57,761 nt of DNA, taken from the NCBI GenBank assembly GCA_003133745.1, contig PKZD01000038.1, forward strand, positions 17,865 to 75,625, read 5' to 3'. Position 1 is the first letter of the stretch, and every line of letters starts with the position of its first letter. Positions 48,483 through 57,349 of this stretch are shown piece by piece. The DNA is from Candidatus Tyrphobacter aquilonaris (GTDB lineage Bacteria > Vulcanimicrobiota > Vulcanimicrobiia > Vulcanimicrobiales > Vulcanimicrobiaceae). Under the pieces are notes generated by a model. That model saw nothing but the letters and a program-made list of their open reading frames with translations, made no database searches and was not told the DNA's origin. Both the position numbers and the translations under genes were made by a program.

Positions 48483-49862
48483 CTATTCTGCTGCGACGGC
48501 GCGCGCGTCGAAGCGGAGGAGGACGGCCATCGCGATCGCCGCCGTCAGAAAGCCGACGAAGTACGAAAGGTCACCGAGTTGCGGATAGGCGCGCGCGACC
48601 GGTCCCGCAAGCCACGCTTGATTCCAGAACGGCGCCGATGCGAGCAAACCGACGATCCATGCGATGAAGCCCGGACGCCAGGGTGCGACCCTCTGCGGAT
48701 CGGCGGGTGCATTGCGGCGCATCCACCATTCGACGAGCACGACGCCCGCCCACGGCGAAGCCCAATACGAAAGCAGCAGCAGAAAGTTCGTGTAGAAGAT
48801 TGCCATCTGTTGCCAATGGCCGCCGAGCGTCGCGAGCACGGCGCCGATGACGCCGACCACGAGCGCGGCGAGCGCGCGCTTCGTGTGAACGTTGAAGGCG
48901 ACGAGCGCCGCGAGCGCGCCGGAATAGAGGTTCATGCAGTTCGCCGTGAGCGTTCCGAGCACGACCGCGAGGAGGACGACCTTCGCGATCCAGCCGGCGC
49001 CGAGCAGCACGGATACCGCTTGCGTCGGCAACGCCGTCGTGAAGTCGACGCTTCGCGCCGCCGTCACCGAGGCGGCGCCCATGATCTCGAGGACGATGCA
49101 CGGCAGAGCGCAGCCGACAAAGGAGTACCACCAAATGGCACGCGGATTCGTCGCGCTCGGGAGATAGCGTGAATAGTCCGAGGCGCAGGGCACCCACCCA
49201 AGCGCGTACGAGAACGCGAGCGCCGCGCCGAAGATGAAGCCCGCAAGCGGGCCGCCCGCCGCGGCCGGCGCGTGCGCGTTGAACGGTGCAAGCCACTGCG
49301 TGCGATGAAACGTCACGATCGCGAGCGCGAGGAAGCCAAGAGCCAAGAGCACGACGCTCGCGCGCTCGAAGAGGTGGATGAGATTGTAGCCGTACACGGC
49401 GAGCGCGATCTGAAGAACGAGCATGATCGCGAGTGCGATCATGTACGGAAGGCCGGCGATCGTCTGCAACGCGTAGGCACCGAATACCGTGTTGATCGCA
49501 AACCAGCCGACGCCCGCGAGAAAACTCAACGCCGCGGGCGGGATGTTCCCGTACTGCCCGAAGGCGAGGCGCCCGGCAACCATCTGCGGCACGCCGTAGC
49601 GCGGGCCCAGCGTCGCGAGGATGCCGAGCACCGCAAAGCCGACGAGGTTTCCGAGCGCGATCCCGATCGCGGCGCTGCGCAGATCCGTCCCGTAGAAAGC
49701 GGTGACCGTCAACCCGACCATCCAGGTCGCGATCTCGGCATTGGCCGAGAACCACACGCCGAAGAGATGCCACGCTTTACCGTGGCGCTGCTCCTCCGCG
49801 ACGGTTTCAATGCCCGTCGGCTCGACCTCGAGAACTTGATCCTTGTAGACGTGCTCGCTCAC
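48483..49862 (-). CDS. NCS1-family nucleobase/vitamin permease
   Basis: A 459-residue, 12-helix transporter of the NCS1 family: VEPTGIETVAEEQRHGKAWH, then FGVWFSANAEIATWMVG, GRLAFGQYGNIPPAALSF and the WVPCASDYSRYLP segment typical of the Fcy/CodB group. GTG at 49862 overlaps the nicotinamidase stop (GTGA). Cargo may be a purine, cytosine, allantoin-type compound or a nicotinamide-like pyridine; the pairing with pncA favours the last, as inference only. Confidence 0.87.
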   Translation of the reverse strand: MSEHVYKDQVLEVEPTGIETVAEEQRHGKAWHLFGVWFSANAEIATWMVGLTVTAFYGTDLRSAAIGIALGNLVGFAVLGILATLGPRYGVPQMVAGRLAFGQYGNIPPAALSFLAGVGWFAINTVFGAYALQTIAGLPYMIALAIMLVLQIALAVYGYNLIHLFERASVVLLALGFLALAIVTFHRTQWLAPFNAHAPAAAGGPLAGFIFGAALAFSYALGWVPCASDYSRYLPSATNPRAIWWYSFVGCALPCIVLEIMGAASVTAARSVDFTTALPTQAVSVLLGAGWIAKVVLLAVVLGTLTANCMNLYSGALAALVAFNVHTKRALAALVVGVIGAVLATLGGHWQQMAIFYTNFLLLLSYWASPWAGVVLVEWWMRRNAPADPQRVAPWRPGFIAWIVGLLASAPFWNQAWLAGPVARAYPQLGDLSYFVGFLTAAIAMAVLLRFDARAVAAE

Positions 49863-50464
49863 GACGCTTCCGCATTCGGCATCAGAGCGCGTGATTCCAC
49901 GAACTGCACGCCGTGCTCGCGCATCGCGTCGAAGGCGCGCTGCTCGTCGCCCGGCGTCGCGTTGATCGCGGCGATTGCATCGGTGAGCACGATGGCCTGG
50001 AAGCCGGCTTCGACGGCGTCGATCGTCGTCGATTTCACGCAGTAGTCCGTCGCAATTCCCGCGATGAAGACGCGCCGGATCCCGCGCGCGCGCAAGCGCT
50101 GCGCGAGGTCCGTCCCCGCGAACGCGCTGTACCCGTCGGTCTGCGGGTCGGTACCCTTGTCGACGATCTCGTCGATCTGCTCCGCCCGCAGGAGCGAAGA
50201 GAACTCCGCGCCCGGCGTTCCTGCGAGACAATGCCACGGCCACGGGCCGCCGTTGGCTTGAAAGAACGCGTGATTACGCGGATGCCAATCTCGTGAAGCG
50301 ACGACGTAGCCGAATTTCGGCATGAGGCTATTAACCGGCTCGAAGATGCGGTTGCCCTCCGGGACCGCGAGCGTCCCGCCGGGGAGGAAATCGTTCTGAG
50401 GGTCGACGACGAGAAGCGCGTCGGTCGGCTCGATGATTTGCGTGCTCGTGCTCATCCCGGACAT
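49859..50464 (-). CDS. pncA: Nicotinamidase (isochorismatase fold)
   Basis: A 201-residue cysteine hydrolase. The catalytic Asp is in LLVVDPQNDFLPGG, the metal site in ASRDWHPRNH with a later His, the Lys in DKGTDPQTDGYSAF, and the nucleophile in GIATDYCVKSTTIDA. These are the PncA signatures: nicotinamide to nicotinate in NAD salvage. Met at 50464 or 50455 may be the start. It is co-transcribed with an NCS1 permease. Confidence 0.9.
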   Translation of the reverse strand: MSGMSTSTQIIEPTDALLVVDPQNDFLPGGTLAVPEGNRIFEPVNSLMPKFGYVVASRDWHPRNHAFFQANGGPWPWHCLAGTPGAEFSSLLRAEQIDEIVDKGTDPQTDGYSAFAGTDLAQRLRARGIRRVFIAGIATDYCVKSTTIDAVEAGFQAIVLTDAIAAINATPGDEQRAFDAMREHGVQFVESRALMPNAEAS

Positions 50465-50593
50465 AAAAGGCAGTAATCAACGCGAGTGGATGCGCTCCTT
50501 CCCGAGGGCAAAGGAGCGGCCGAGCGCCGAGCGAACGGCCTCTTCAACGGCCGCGCATTCTCCGCGGCTCATGATAGCCTAGGAGGTCGACTC

Positions 50594-50884
50594 GTGGACA
50601 ACTCTCAGGATGTAAGCAGCACCGGCGCCGCTGGCGCGGCGCTGATGGGCACCTTCATGGTCGTTTGGCTGCTCTTCGTCTGCGCGATCATCGCGGTGAG
50701 CATCTGGCTCTACTGGCGCATTCTGACGAAGGCCGGCTTCAACGGCGCTCTCGCGCTCCTCATGCTCATTCCGGGCATCGGCGGCCTCATCATCATCTTG
50801 ATGCTGGCCTTCGGCGAGTGGCCGGCGCTTCAAGGTCGCACGCCCGTTCAGACCGGCTACATCCCGCCCGCGCCGACGACTTAA
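50594..50884 (+). CDS. Small two-helix membrane protein
   Basis: A 96-residue protein with two hydrophobic helices (MVVWLLFVCAIIAVSIWLYW and ALALLMLIPGIGGLIIILML) joined by a short loop, LTKAGFNG, and a Pro/Thr tail. The GTG at 50594 is preceded by a perfect AGGAGGT, which decides the start. The pattern W-x-I-x-x-KAGFNG-x-x-x-L-x-x-I-PG is common in small uncharacterised membrane proteins. No function is known. It shares TTAA with the pepP stop. Confidence 0.75.
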   Translation: MDNSQDVSSTGAAGAALMGTFMVVWLLFVCAIIAVSIWLYWRILTKAGFNGALALLMLIPGIGGLIIILMLAFGEWPALQGRTPVQTGYIPPAPTT

Positions 50885-52323
50885 ACGGCTTTTTCCCGCA
50901 TCCAAGCCTCGACCGCGGAAGCGGAGGAGGGAAGGATCGCCGAGAGGTTGTCGGGCGCCCCGTTCGTGACGACGACGTCGTCTTCGATGCGGACGCCGAT
51001 GCCGCGCAGTTCCTGCGGAACCGTCGCGTCGTCGGGCTGGAAGTAGAGGCCGGGCTCGACGGTGAGCACCATGCCCGCCTCGAGCGTCCCGTATCGGTAC
51101 GCTTGCGCGCGGGCGCGCGCGCAGTCGTGGACGTCCAATCCCAGCATGTGGCTCACGTTATGCAGCGTGTAGCGCCGGTAGAGTTGGCGATCTTGATCGA
51201 GCGCCTCGTCGAGCGAGCACCGTAACACGTTCATCTCGATGAGCCCCTGTGCGAGAACTTGCATCGCGCGTCGATTCGGTTCGAGGAAATCGTTGCCGGG
51301 AACGCACGCCTCGATGCCCGCTCGCTGCGCCTCGAAAACGAGATCGTACACGGCGCGCTGCTGCGGGGAAAATGCTCCCCCGATCGGCAGCGTCCGCGTG
51401 ACGTCCGCGGTGTAGAGGGAGTCGCACTCGACGCCGGCGTCGAGCAGCAGCAGTTCGCCCCGCCGAAGGCCGCCGTCGTTGCGGGTCCAGTGCAGGGTGC
51501 AGGCGTGCTCGCCCGCGGCGGCGATCGTCAGGTAGCCGACGTCGTTTGCTTCCATGCGTGCTCGGCGCCAAAACGCCGCCTCGATCTCGCGTTCGCTTTG
51601 CGCCGTTGGAAGCACCGCGAGCACGTCCTCAAAACCGCGTTTCGTGATCTCGACTGCCTTGCGCAGTTCCGCGATCTCGTACTCGTCCTTGCACAAGCGC
51701 ATCTCCGAGAGATGCGTCGCAAACTCGGTATCCGCGTCGCTCGTCTCGAAACGCGCATCGATTGCGGCATTGACGCCGCGCAGCAGCCGCATCGGCGGAC
51801 TCTGAACGCGCAGGTCGTCGAGGTAGCCGTCGATCTGCGAAATCGGATCGCAGCGGTCGACGCCGTAGTAGGCACGACTCTCGTCGACGCCGCGATGCGT
51901 ACCGACCCACAGTTCGCCGTGCTGGCGATCGGTGAAAGCAGCCGCGGTGCCGCGGTTGTGCGCCGGCACGAAGAGGCGCGTCCGGTGCCGCGCGCCGTCG
52001 GGTTCGAAGACGAGCAACGTGTCCGCCTCGCCCCCGCCCATGAAGTACGAGAACTCACTCGACGGGCGAAAGCGGAAGAACGTGTCGTTCGAGCGCACTT
52101 GCTCGCAGCCCGCGGGCAGCAGCAGCAGCATGCCCGGAAAGGCGCGCGAGAGCGCCTCGCGTCGCGCGCGCAATCGATCCAACTGTGGATGCGCGCGCCT
52201 GTCCAACGGTCGCTCGATCCAGTCGCGCGACATGAAAGCGACGAGCGCCTCCGGCGGCTGCGTGTCGTGGCCCACTTTGGCGGACGAGCTCTGCTCGAGT
52301 GCTTCGGAATCCATCGGGGTCAT
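50881..52323 (-). CDS. pepP: Xaa-Pro aminopeptidase (aminopeptidase P, M24B)
   Basis: A 480-residue metallopeptidase. Start MTPMDSEALEQSS at 52323 is the likeliest; the frame is open further upstream. The N-terminal creatinase-like domain opens SRAFPGMLLLLPAG and FRFRPSSEFSYFMGG. The dimetal site residues are Asp and Asp in LLLDAGVECDSLYTADVTRT, His in HNVSHMLGLDVHD, and two Glu in LTVEPGLYF and GVRIEDDVVV. It removes N-terminal residues before proline in the cytoplasm. Confidence 0.92.
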   Translation of the reverse strand: MTPMDSEALEQSSSAKVGHDTQPPEALVAFMSRDWIERPLDRRAHPQLDRLRARREALSRAFPGMLLLLPAGCEQVRSNDTFFRFRPSSEFSYFMGGGEADTLLVFEPDGARHRTRLFVPAHNRGTAAAFTDRQHGELWVGTHRGVDESRAYYGVDRCDPISQIDGYLDDLRVQSPPMRLLRGVNAAIDARFETSDADTEFATHLSEMRLCKDEYEIAELRKAVEITKRGFEDVLAVLPTAQSEREIEAAFWRRARMEANDVGYLTIAAAGEHACTLHWTRNDGGLRRGELLLLDAGVECDSLYTADVTRTLPIGGAFSPQQRAVYDLVFEAQRAGIEACVPGNDFLEPNRRAMQVLAQGLIEMNVLRCSLDEALDQDRQLYRRYTLHNVSHMLGLDVHDCARARAQAYRYGTLEAGMVLTVEPGLYFQPDDATVPQELRGIGVRIEDDVVVTNGAPDNLSAILPSSASAVEAWMREKAV

Positions 52324-52484
52324 GATTAGGGAAGCGTCGCGAGAAATCCCGTGATCGCCGCATGGAGGGCCGCAGGCTGCTCGAGCATGGCAAAGTGCCG
52401 GGCGGCTTGGCGGGGCCTCGCCAAGGCCCAACACACGGATGAAAGTCATGTTCACTTCGTCCGAACTGGGGTACCGTGAGGAGT

Positions 52485-53039
52485 ATGCTAGCTCAAGTTG
52501 GTAAACCGGCTCCCGATTTCAAGTTGCCCAGCACGAAGGGCGCGACCGGCGCGAAGGACCTCGGAAAAGAGGTCGCGCTTTCGGGGTATCGCGGGAAGTG
52601 GCTGGTCTTCTTTTTCTATCCGCTCGATTTCACGTTTGTCTGTCCCACCGAGATCACCGCGCTCTCCGACCACTCCGACGAGTTCAGAGAGTTCGATACG
52701 GAGATTCTCGGCTGTTCCACCGATTCGGTGCATAGCCACTGGGCGTGGCTGAACACGCCGCGCGAGAAGAACGGCATCGCGGGCACGAAGTATCCGCTCG
52801 TTTCCGATTTCACGAAGGAAACCGCGCGCGCGTACGGCGTGCTCGATGAAAAGAGCGGTGCGGCGCAACGCGGGCTCTTCATCATCGATCCCGAGGGCGT
52901 GCTGAAGTACGCGGTCGTTACCGACGACAACGTTGGACGCAGCGTTGCGGAGACGCTGCGCGTGCTGCAGGCGCTGCAGACGGGCGGCCTGTGTCCGGCC
53001 GAGTGGAAACCCGGCGCGGCATTGCTCCAGAAGACTTAA
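52485..53039 (+). CDS. 2-Cys peroxiredoxin (AhpC/Prx1 type)
   Basis: A 184-residue peroxiredoxin. ATG at 52485 is chosen because GAGGAG lies just before it. The peroxidatic Cys is in LDFTFVCPTEITALSD and the resolving Cys in GGLCPAEWKPG, giving a typical 2-Cys enzyme that reduces H2O2 and organic peroxides. It is followed closely by a thioredoxin-fold gene that could serve as its reductant. Confidence 0.93.
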   Translation: MLAQVGKPAPDFKLPSTKGATGAKDLGKEVALSGYRGKWLVFFFYPLDFTFVCPTEITALSDHSDEFREFDTEILGCSTDSVHSHWAWLNTPREKNGIAGTKYPLVSDFTKETARAYGVLDEKSGAAQRGLFIIDPEGVLKYAVVTDDNVGRSVAETLRVLQALQTGGLCPAEWKPGAALLQKT

Positions 53040-53056
53040 AAGCAGTGGCGTTGCGC

Positions 53057-53533
53057 ATGCGCAGCCCGCTTCCGTCGCTGGAGGGAGCCGCTGCGTGGGT
53101 CGATGGAGGCGTGAGCGCGGAGGAACTGCGGGAGCGCCCCGTCGTGGTTTCGTTTTGGTCGATCTCGTGCCACCTCTGTCACGAGTCCGCAGAACTCGTC
53201 GCGGCGTGGCGCGAAAAGTTTGCGCAACGCGGCGTGGCGTTCGTCGCCGTGCATCAGCCGCGTTCCGCCGACGAACTCGACATCGATGCGGTACGCCGCG
53301 ACGCCATCGACGTTATGGGTTTGAAACAACCATGCGCGATCGACAACAGCCACGCGATCGTCGATCGCTTCCAGAACGAATTTGTGCCCGCGTTCTACAT
53401 CTTCAACGGCAAGCACGAGCTGCGTCACTTTCAGGCCGGCGGTAAGGGATTCGAGCGCATCGAAGCCGCACTCGAACGCATCCTCGACGAGCGGGACGAC
53501 GAGGGCGAATCGAGCGAAGCCGGCACGCTTTAA
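53057..53533 (+). CDS. Thioredoxin-fold (redoxin/TlpA-like) protein
   Basis: A 158-residue protein with the redox motif SISCHLCHESAEL (CxxC), strand VAFVAVHQPR and the cis-Pro segment EFVPAFYIFNGK. ATG at 53057 is 17 bp after the peroxiredoxin; a GTG at 53045 is possible. There is no signal peptide, so it is cytoplasmic, consistent with reducing the adjacent peroxiredoxin. Its TAA shares TTAA (53530-53533) with the opposing gene. Confidence 0.82.
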   Translation: MRSPLPSLEGAAAWVDGGVSAEELRERPVVVSFWSISCHLCHESAELVAAWREKFAQRGVAFVAVHQPRSADELDIDAVRRDAIDVMGLKQPCAIDNSHAIVDRFQNEFVPAFYIFNGKHELRHFQAGGKGFERIEAALERILDERDDEGESSEAGTL

Positions 53534-56500
53534 TCCGGCGGCGCGCTGCGCGCGCGGCGGTGCGTCGCCGACGGCACTTTCGTTCGCAGCGGCGCGAGTT
53601 TCGCACGGGTGAGTTGTGCGTTCATCGCCGCGAGGCCGGTCGTGAAGAGCGCCTTCGTGCGCGCGTCCACTTGGTCGGATTGCGTCGCGTAGCGGTCGAT
53701 GAGCGCTTGTTGCGCCTGTGTCGGTGGGCCCAGATAGAGCGGCAGAAGATGCCGCAAGTACGCGATCTGATCGACGAGTGCGGCGGCATGCTTGTAGCCG
53801 CTGTTCTGGCTGCCGTTGCCGTTGCGAAGCGCATCGGCGGCTGCATCGAGATCGCGCCCATACGCCGAGAGCGCGCGGCTGAGCGGCGCATCGCCGGCGT
53901 GGCGCCGGCGCGCCGCGATCTGTGCGTCGAGTGTTGCGATGACGCTGAGCTCGATCTCTCCGCGTTCCTGTAGTTGCGCCAACCGTTCGAGCGCGTCGTA
54001 CTGTGCTTGCAGCCCGGATGCGGAAGCGTGCGCCTCCGGATCGAGCGGCACCTCGAGCGGAGCTTCGAACGAGAAATCGTTTACTGTGGGCCTTGCGTGC
54101 AGCTGGACGTGCAGTTGGATCGTGTACGTCCCCGGCAGCACCTCGGGTCCCGAGATGTCCAGCGGATAGAAGACGTAGAAATCTCGCGGGTCCTGCACCG
54201 CGCCTTTGCCGCCGGGCGGGTCGGCGTCGAGATCCCACGCGACGCGGTTGATGCCCGCGCTCGTCGTCGCGTCGAGCGTGCGCACGAGACCGCCCTTCGC
54301 ATCGAAGATCCGCAGCGTCACCTTCGGAGCGCGCGCCTTGCGCGGACGCGCGGGCAGGTAGTACGAGATGACGGCACCGTACGACTTGTTGTCGGAGACG
54401 AAGGCACCGCGTCCCGGTTCGTACGTCGGTCGCGGCTCGTAACGATACGCGGGCATGGGTGCAAAGAGTGCGGGGTTCCCGGCGGGAGCTTCGGCGATCT
54501 GCTCGAGCGGCGTTAGATCGTCGAGAACGTAGAAGCCGCGGCCGTGTGTTCCGAGGATGAGATCGTCGAAGACGGGCTGGATCTTTGCATCGTAGACCGG
54601 GACGGCAGGCATGCCGAGCATGAGGCCGATCCAATGGCGTCCCCGATCGAAGGATGCCGAGATGCCTTGCTCCGTTCCCGCGAAGAGCAGGTTCGTCTGC
54701 CGAGGATCCTCGCGCACGACGTGAACGTAGCTTGGCAGTCCGCGAGAGATGTCGTTCCACGTCTGCCCGTAGTCGGTCGTGTCATACACATACGGGCGCG
54801 GATCGCCCAGAGCGTGGCGGTCGAAGGAGACATACGCAACGCCCGGCGTCGTACGTGACGCATCGATCGACGATATCTCCGCATTCGCGGGGAGGTGCGG
54901 AACTCTGGCCTCGACGTTCGTCCAATGCGCGCCGCCGTCGCGTGTAACCCACAAGTTGCCGTCATCGGTGCCGACCCAGAGCGTCTGCGGGTCCGCCGCA
55001 TCCTCGGAGATCGCGTAGATCGTGCAGTAGGCTTCGGCGTTCGTGTCGTCGCTCGATATTGGGCCGCCGCTGCGTCCGAGGCGACTCGCGTCGCAGGGCT
55101 GCCCGAGGTCGGGGCTGACGACGCTCCAACTCGTACCGCCGTCGGTCGTCTTGAAGAGCACGTTGCCGCCGAAGTAGAGCACGTTCGGATCGTGCGGTGA
55201 GATGTAGAGCGGCGCGCTCCAATTGAAGCGGTACGGATAAGCGCCCGCGCCGGTGCCGAAGGTCATCATCGGCTGCGGCGAGATATTGCGCGCCTCGCCG
55301 GTGCGCAAGTTGCGTTGCACGAGATCGCCGAAATGCGTATCCTCGTAAATGATATCCGGGTCGCGCGGATCGGCCATCGCATACTGCCCGTCGCCCCAGT
55401 CGGAGATGTTGCGCCACGCGCCGCCCGGGACTCCGCCGTACTCCCCATCGTTCCAGAGCGTATTCGGCCCCCACCATACCTCGTGGTCCTGCAAGCCGCC
55501 CATGATGTGGTACGGTACCGCGAGATCATAGCCGACGCGATAGACTTGCCCGAAGGGAACGGTGTCGACGTAATCCCACGTCGCGCCGCCGTTGACGGAG
55601 AGCTCGAAGCCCATGTCGCTGCCCGCGAGCATTCGCTGCGGATCGGAAGGGTCGATCCACAGGTCGTGGTTGTCGCCGCCGCCGCCGAAGCGCGCGAACG
55701 TCTTGCCGCCGTCGCTCGATACCTGATTCTCGCCGGTGATGACGTAGACGCGATTTGGATTTTTCGGATCAACGCGCACCTGCGAGAAGTAGAAGGGGCG
55801 AAAGTCCAGTTCTTGATTCGCGTTCACGGAGGTCCAATGCGCGCCGCCGTCGTTCGACCGATAGAGCAAGCCCGTTCTCGTCGGGACGAGCGCGTAGACG
55901 ACGTTCGGGTGCGCGTAACACAGCGCAACGCCGACGCGGTTGATGATGCCGCCCGGCAGCCCGTCGCGCAGCGCGGGATCGGTCAAACGCTGCCACGTGC
56001 GGCCGTTGTCGGTGGATTTGTAGAGGCCGCTTCCCGTGCCGCCGCCGCGAAAGTTCCACGGCTGCCGCAGGAAGTCGAACGTTCCCGCATAGACGGTCTG
56101 CGGATCTTGCGGGTCGAAGGCGACGTCGCTGCCGCCGGTCGTCGGATTGACGTAGAGCACGCGCTGCCACGACTTGCCGCCATCCTGCGTTCGAAAGATG
56201 CCGCGGTCTCCGCCGGGCGACCACTCGCGCCCGAGTGCCGCGACGATCGCGACGTTGGGATCGCGCGGATCGATTGCGATCTTTGCGACGTGTTCGCTGT
56301 TTCGGAGGCCGACGAACGCCCACGACTTCCCCGCATTCGTCGATTTGAAAACGCCGTCGCCGGGTGAGGCGGTGTTGCGCGGGACGCCCTCGCCGGTGCC
56401 GACATAGAGGACATTCGGGTTCGACACCGCGACGGCAAGCGCGCCGATCGCCGTCGACGTTCCCGCGCTGAAGATCGATGTGAAGGTGAGACCGGCATCG

Positions 56501-56736
56501 GTCGATTTGTAAAGACCGCCGGAGGAGTGGCCGAGATAGATGATGCGCGGATCACCCGGTATGCCCGCGACCACGTCGAGACGGCCGCCCATCTGTGCCG
56601 GCCCGATCCAACGCCAACGGAGTGCGCCGAGATCGCGCTCCCCGACCGGACGCGCGGGAGGTTGGGACGGCTGCGGCGCGCGAGCGCATGCGGCAAGCGA
56701 GCATGCGAGGAACGCGAACGCGAGGGAACGCCTCAT
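53530..56736 (-). CDS. Large Asp-box (BNR/sortilin-like) propeller lipoprotein
   Basis: A 1068-residue predicted lipoprotein, start MRRSLAFAFLACSLAAC at 56736 with lipobox LAAC. At least eleven Asp-box motifs are visible (for example STDAGLTF, TQDGGKSW, STDNGRTW, SNDGGAHW, TTDGGTSW, TRDGGAHW), indicating sortilin/VPS10-like beta propellers that occupy roughly residues 45-720. After that come an Ig-like domain and a helical C-terminus. Such proteins are annotated as glycosyl hydrolases or sialidase-like, but the catalytic residues of sialidases are not evident. Extracellular binding or polymer hydrolysis are both possible. Confidence 0.85.
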   Translation of the reverse strand: MRRSLAFAFLACSLAACARAPQPSQPPARPVGERDLGALRWRWIGPAQMGGRLDVVAGIPGDPRIIYLGHSSGGLYKSTDAGLTFTSIFSAGTSTAIGALAVAVSNPNVLYVGTGEGVPRNTASPGDGVFKSTNAGKSWAFVGLRNSEHVAKIAIDPRDPNVAIVAALGREWSPGGDRGIFRTQDGGKSWQRVLYVNPTTGGSDVAFDPQDPQTVYAGTFDFLRQPWNFRGGGTGSGLYKSTDNGRTWQRLTDPALRDGLPGGIINRVGVALCYAHPNVVYALVPTRTGLLYRSNDGGAHWTSVNANQELDFRPFYFSQVRVDPKNPNRVYVITGENQVSSDGGKTFARFGGGGDNHDLWIDPSDPQRMLAGSDMGFELSVNGGATWDYVDTVPFGQVYRVGYDLAVPYHIMGGLQDHEVWWGPNTLWNDGEYGGVPGGAWRNISDWGDGQYAMADPRDPDIIYEDTHFGDLVQRNLRTGEARNISPQPMMTFGTGAGAYPYRFNWSAPLYISPHDPNVLYFGGNVLFKTTDGGTSWSVVSPDLGQPCDASRLGRSGGPISSDDTNAEAYCTIYAISEDAADPQTLWVGTDDGNLWVTRDGGAHWTNVEARVPHLPANAEISSIDASRTTPGVAYVSFDRHALGDPRPYVYDTTDYGQTWNDISRGLPSYVHVVREDPRQTNLLFAGTEQGISASFDRGRHWIGLMLGMPAVPVYDAKIQPVFDDLILGTHGRGFYVLDDLTPLEQIAEAPAGNPALFAPMPAYRYEPRPTYEPGRGAFVSDNKSYGAVISYYLPARPRKARAPKVTLRIFDAKGGLVRTLDATTSAGINRVAWDLDADPPGGKGAVQDPRDFYVFYPLDISGPEVLPGTYTIQLHVQLHARPTVNDFSFEAPLEVPLDPEAHASASGLQAQYDALERLAQLQERGEIELSVIATLDAQIAARRRHAGDAPLSRALSAYGRDLDAAADALRNGNGSQNSGYKHAAALVDQIAYLRHLLPLYLGPPTQAQQALIDRYATQSDQVDARTKALFTTGLAAMNAQLTRAKLAPLRTKVPSATHRRARSAPPD

Positions 56737-56815
56737 GAACGGGACTGCGTTTTGGGCCCGGCCTTCTCCTATGCAGCAAGCGGAGCCCGGCGCCTCGCCG
56801 TGCAACATGACAAGC

Positions 56816-57349
56816 ATGGCAAAGAGATATATCGGCGCGGCGCTGGCCGCGATCGTGGTATTCGGGTTCTCGGGCGCGCGCACGCTCGCAGACGATGCGG
56901 CTCTGACGGCTCGCGTGCAAGCGGCGTACGACGGCCAGTGCGCAGACATCATGCGCGGCGACTTCGCGGCCTTCCAGCAGACCTTGAGCCCGAGTTTCAG
57001 CGCGACCATGAACGGACGCACGGTGACGCGCGACGACGTCGTGAACGCGTTGAAGTCGTCGGCGGCGCAGGTGACGCTGACAAAATGTACGACGACGATC
57101 GATTCGGTGGCGGCGAGCGGTACTGCGGTGATCGCATTCGTACATCAAGTCGTCGATGGAACGGCGAGCGGCCCGCAAGGCACGGCTCCCATCGAAATAT
57201 TGGCGGCAAAACGCGACATGTGGGCGAGCGCCGGCAACGGCTTGATCCAATCGTCGTCGATGCCGATCTGGTCGACGACGAGCGTGAACGGCGAGATCGT
57301 GCAGCAGAGCGGCACGCCGCCCTCGCCGAGCGCGTCGCCCCAGCCATGA
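56816..57349 (+). CDS. Secreted NTF2-like (DUF4440-type) protein
   Basis: A 177-residue protein with a signal peptide (RYIGAALAAIVVFGFSGART) and an NTF2-like core (RVQAAYDGQCADIMRGDFAA, LSPSFSATMNGRTVTRDDVV). ATG at 56816 is taken, with another at 56807 nine bases before. The stop overlaps the DoxX ATG by 4 bp. Role unknown. Confidence 0.75.
   Translation: MAKRYIGAALAAIVVFGFSGARTLADDAALTARVQAAYDGQCADIMRGDFAAFQQTLSPSFSATMNGRTVTRDDVVNALKSSAAQVTLTKCTTTIDSVAASGTAVIAFVHQVVDGTASGPQGTAPIEILAAKRDMWASAGNGLIQSSSMPIWSTTSVNGEIVQQSGTPPSPSASPQP

Noticed and set aside
47562-49172. 536-codon plus-strand frame opposite the ABC ATPase and NCS1 permease
   Set aside because: Composition is charged and repetitive with no motif, while the opposite strand encodes two well-supported transporters.
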